Shown here one piece after another: positions 14,254-15,790 of a DNA stretch of 15,790 nt. The stretch lies in the NCBI GenBank assembly GCA_049589355.1, contig JBAWAP010000052.1:1-15790 (forward strand), in the 5' to 3' direction. The position numbers and the translations under genes were made by a program. Source of the stretch: JBAWAP01 sp049589355 (GTDB lineage: Bacteria; Chloroflexota; Anaerolineae; VGOG01). The notes below the pieces were generated by a model that saw only the letters and a program-made list of their open reading frames with translations, had not been told where the DNA came from and did not search any database. Numbering within the stretch: position 1 is the stretch's first letter; each line of letters opens with the position of its first letter.

Positions 14254-14293
14254 ATAACTACGCCAGAGTAGTGGGCACCTCGAAGGTCAACGC

Positions 14294-14722
14294 CTAAGCC
14301 ATAGCCACAGCGCTCGACGATGCCACGGTGGAGGTGATGTAAGGCAGAAAATAAATGGTCCTGTATATGGAGAGGCCCTTGATCCTCTGAAAGAGGAAGT
14401 AGGCGATGATCAAGGAGAGAGTGATGGTAAGGGGAACGGTACCGATCACATAATAGACAGTGACAACCAGGGACTTCCAGAACCTGGAATCGGACAGGGC
14501 CTGGGAATAATTGGCCAATCCCAGGAAGGCCACCTTCTTGATCTTCCAATTGTGCAGGCTGATGTAGAAGGCGTAGCCCACGGGGAGAAAGTGAAAAGCA
14601 GCCAGGATGATGGTGGCGGGAAGAATGTAGAGATAACCCAACAAGTTCTCTTTCAGGCGGCGGCCCTTCTGCCCAGCGAAAAGGCCCCTTTTGATTCCCA
14701 GGGAAATCTGGCGACGGCTCAC
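14294..14722 (-). pseudogene. N-terminal part of a sugar ABC transporter permease (UgpA/MalF type), truncated
   Basis: It is 142 codons from the GTG at 14722, which has AAGGGAG six bases upstream (an in-frame ATG at 14752 lacks a ribosome site). It reads as an intact permease start: cytoplasmic Lys/Arg-rich tail, ENLLGYLYILPATIILAAFHF, a first membrane helix, SLHNWKIKKVAFLGLANYSQ, then further helices up to IYRTIYFLPYITSTVAS. Likeness ends at about 14325 and a stop follows at 14296-14294, where family members continue to about 290-300 residues with the EAA loop. The segment lacks that loop, so it cannot dock an ATPase. Another frame over 14230-14330 stays open, but I do not recognise it. Confidence 0.8.
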
Positions 14723-14772
14723 GTTCGCTCCCTTCCTATTTCCCAGTTCCATGTGAAGCCAATTTTGCTAGG

Positions 14773-14801
14773 ATTATACCAGAAAAGCCTGGCCTAGTCA
14801 A
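14773..14801 (-). promoter_or_regulatory. strong sigma-70 promoter ahead of the broken permease
   Basis: On the minus strand TTGACT (14801-14796), 17 bases, TATAAT (14778-14773), with an extended TGG before the -10. It is one of the best promoter matches in the window. The expected start is near 14766, about 44 bases before the GTG start codon. Confidence 0.7.
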
Positions 14802-14859
14802 GGCAAATTGCCCCCACCTCCCTGATCGAGGACGGGTAGCGACTCTACCCCAGCCAAAT

Positions 14860-14891
14860 AAAAGAGGCGGGGGAATCGAACTTCCCGCCTC
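14860..14891 (-). terminator. hairpin terminator between flavodoxin and permease relic; also the 5' exon side of an intron fragment
   Basis: GAGGCGGG (14864-14871) and CCCGCCTC (14884-14891) form an eight-base stem. On the minus strand CTTTTATTT follows, a good T-run for ending the flavodoxin transcript. On the plus strand GCTTTAT follows and then the group IIC-like intron 5' end at 14899. Confidence 0.6.
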
Positions 14892-14898
14892 GCTTTAT

Positions 14899-15028
14899 GT
14901 GCCAGGCACGTCGTGTATCTGGGAGGTGAAAGTCCTCTGCAGGCCATGATGACCGGCACTGCTAGCCTAAACAAGGGTGTCCGTCGCGAGGTGGAATCTG
15001 AAGGAAGCTGTGAAACAAAACTCGGACC
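14899..15028 (+). mobile_element. 5' fragment of a group IIC-like self-splicing intron
   Basis: The plus strand opens with GTGCCAGGCACG, then GGGAGGTGAAAGTCC, TAGCCTAAACAAGGGTGTCC and GAGGTGGAATCTGAAGGAAG. These are the conserved domain I blocks, in order, of the Oceanobacillus iheyensis group IIC intron as I remember it (GTGTGCCCGGCAT, GGGTGAGAGTCCC, CAAGGGTGTCCGTGG, CATGGAATCTGAAGGAAGC). The fragment sits directly behind a terminator hairpin, the known insertion preference of class IIC. Likeness stops at about 15028, where a palindromic repeat begins. Domains II-VI and the reverse transcriptase are missing, so it is dead. Confidence 0.7.
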
Positions 15029-15066
15029 GTTCGGCTGAGCCCTTCGGCAAGCTCAGGGCAGGCTCA
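15029..15066. repeat. palindromic intergenic repeat at the end of the flavodoxin gene
   Basis: CTGAGC (15035-15040) pairs with GCTCAG (15051-15056); alternatively TGAGCC (15036-15041) pairs with GGCTCA (15061-15066). This GCTGAGCCCTTCGGCAAGCT type of sequence looks like a dispersed repeat. It provides the last codons and the stop (TGA, 15055-15053) of the flavodoxin gene and cuts off the intron fragment. Confidence 0.55.
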
Positions 15067-15538
15067 TGATTTGCTTAGCCCAATCCGCAGCTCGTTCAAG
15101 TTCGCCTTCTTTCAGTGGACCTTCCGTCCCTTCTACAAAGAACCCTTCAGGAGGAATTATCAGTTCTCCTCCTTTTTTCTTGAGCCTATCTGAGGTAGGC
15201 TTGGCGGCATAGCCAAATATGTTTACCAGGATGGGTAATATGAATACGGATGATTCTATTTCATCCATTGTAAACCTGGTATCAAATGCAGCTACCTTGA
15301 CCCCTTTTAGACCATTTTTAGGAATGCTTTTCAGAAGGTTACTGATTGCTGGTGTTGGTCTAAATCCCCGGGTCGGAGAGCCGACGATTAACAGCTTCAA
15401 TCCCGTCAGTTGTTCTGGCTTCACATTGCTTACCCGGAGTATCTCGACATCCTCTGGGGAACCAAGAGCATTGCCAATCGCCTGGGCTATCTGCTCTGTA
15501 TTGCCAAAAAACGAATCGTAGACTATCAGTGCCTTCAT
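15053..15538 (-). CDS. flavodoxin family protein
   Basis: A 161-residue protein of the flavodoxin/FMN-binding fold. The phosphate loop is YDSFFGNTEQIAQAIG (7-22), followed by the second FMN loop region LIVGSPTRGFRPTPAISNLL (about 50-69) and VAAFDTRF. Such proteins are cytoplasmic electron carriers or small FMN reductases; the redox partner is unknown. ATG at 15538 follows GGAGGT by eight bases. The final residues (MSLP) come from a palindromic repeat, so the native C-terminus may have been trimmed or replaced. It stands alone on the minus strand between two group II intron ends and has lower GC than the nad genes. I saw no clear promoter. Confidence 0.85.
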   Translation of the reverse strand: MKALIVYDSFFGNTEQIAQAIGNALGSPEDVEILRVSNVKPEQLTGLKLLIVGSPTRGFRPTPAISNLLKSIPKNGLKGVKVAAFDTRFTMDEIESSVFILPILVNIFGYAAKPTSDRLKKKGGELIIPPEGFFVEGTEGPLKEGELERAADWAKQIMSLP

Positions 15539-15621
15539 CGAGATATACCTCCAACTTTGGAAATGTAGTCCTCAACTACTGTAAACCATAACCATTCTTG
15601 GCTCTCGGCGTTGCGTGCCCT

Positions 15622-15636
15622 CCCGCCGCAGGCGGG
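15622..15636. repeat. short perfect hairpin next to the intron 3' end
   Basis: CCCGCC-GCA-GGCGGG forms a six-base GC stem with a three-base loop, about 10 bases past the predicted intron 3' end on the minus strand. No T-run follows. It is probably a dispersed palindrome or part of the intron target site. Confidence 0.4.
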
Positions 15637-15643
15637 TCACCTG

Positions 15644-15790
15644 GTAGGGTCAGGGGATGGCGCCTGGGATATCACCTCCTGGTTTCCATCCCCTGCCACC
15701 TCGAACCGTACGTGAGGTTTTCCCTCATACGGCTCTCCGACAGCCTTCTTCCTGAGGCTTTCGTAGTGCCCGTCACTGTTGCCTTATCAG
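15644..15790 (-). mobile_element. 3' end of a group II intron (domains V and VI), continuing past the window
   Basis: On the minus strand 15735-15703 is a 33-base hairpin, GAGCCGTATGAGGGAAAACC followed by TCACGTACGGTTC. It matches domain V with the AGC catalytic triad, the GNRA-like loop and the bulge before CGTACGGTTC. Right after it CAGGGGATGG (15695-15686) pairs with CCATCCCCTG (15660-15651) as domain VI, and the predicted 3' end is near CCTACC at about 15644. Bases 15736-15790 are the stretch between the maturase gene, which lies outside the window, and domain V. Exact class not assigned. It is on the opposite strand to the 5' fragment at 14899. Confidence 0.75.

Noticed and set aside
14860..14892. 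A tRNA 3' end on the minus strand (GTTCGATTCC looks like a T-arm)
   Set aside because: The T-stem would have two mismatches, and no D-arm, anticodon arm or matching acceptor strand lies upstream. The sequence is explained as a terminator hairpin.
14899..15790. Retron or diversity-generating retroelement
   Set aside because: No reverse transcriptase frame lies inside the window, and the conserved RNA blocks match group II intron domains instead.
1..15790. CRISPR array, rRNA genes or insertion sequence with transposase
   Set aside because: No regularly spaced repeats, no rRNA-like segments and no transposase frame with terminal inverted repeats were seen on either strand.

Overview
This window most resembles a chromosomal segment of a Chloroflexota-like bacterium, probably of the Anaerolineae/Caldilineae type. 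The phylum call is an inference. It rests on a lipoprotein with a long Thr-Pro linker, split CpsC/CpsD-like capsule genes of the Gram-positive type, GTG and TTG starts behind strong AGGAGG ribosome sites, and a UgpB-like sugar-binding protein relic. Almost every gene lies on the minus strand. The one clear plus-strand gene is a secreted LysM protein at 7830-8252.

Right to left, which is the direction of transcription: (1) 15790-14840 holds the 3' end of a group II intron (domains V and VI) at the right edge, a flavodoxin-family gene, and a 5' fragment of a group IIC-like intron on the opposite strand, directly behind a terminator hairpin. (2) 14801-14219 is a broken sugar ABC permease that still has a near-perfect promoter and a terminator. 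(3) 14220-10608 is a tight nadC-nadA-nadB operon for de novo NAD synthesis, with its own promoter. (4) 10592-9663 is a chimeric relic: the middle of a sugar-binding protein joined in frame to the C-terminal end of an alkaline-phosphatase-superfamily protein. (5) 9662-8592 is a Thr/Pro-rich lipoprotein. (6) 8591-8253 carries hairpins between convergent genes. (7) 7830-8252 is the LysM gene, divergent from a four-gene polysaccharide operon (glycosyltransferase, two Wzz/CpsC-like proteins, BY-kinase) at 7610-4114. (8) 4070-284 is a horizontally acquired-looking defence block: a frameshifted DUF433 gene, an intact DUF433 antitoxin-like gene, a 27-codon stub of its DUF5615 toxin partner, then a PD-(D/E)XK nuclease gene overlapping a zinc-ribbon DNA methyltransferase gene, closed by a terminator.

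The most interesting structure is this last block. A two-gene restriction-modification-like pair sits exactly where the body of a DUF5615 toxin gene should be. It keeps the toxin's ATGA-coupled start as a short upstream reading frame that overlaps the nuclease start codon. Second in interest are the two group II intron ends flanking the flavodoxin gene, and several short intergenic repeats that supply the stop codon, or a possible start codon, of neighbouring genes.
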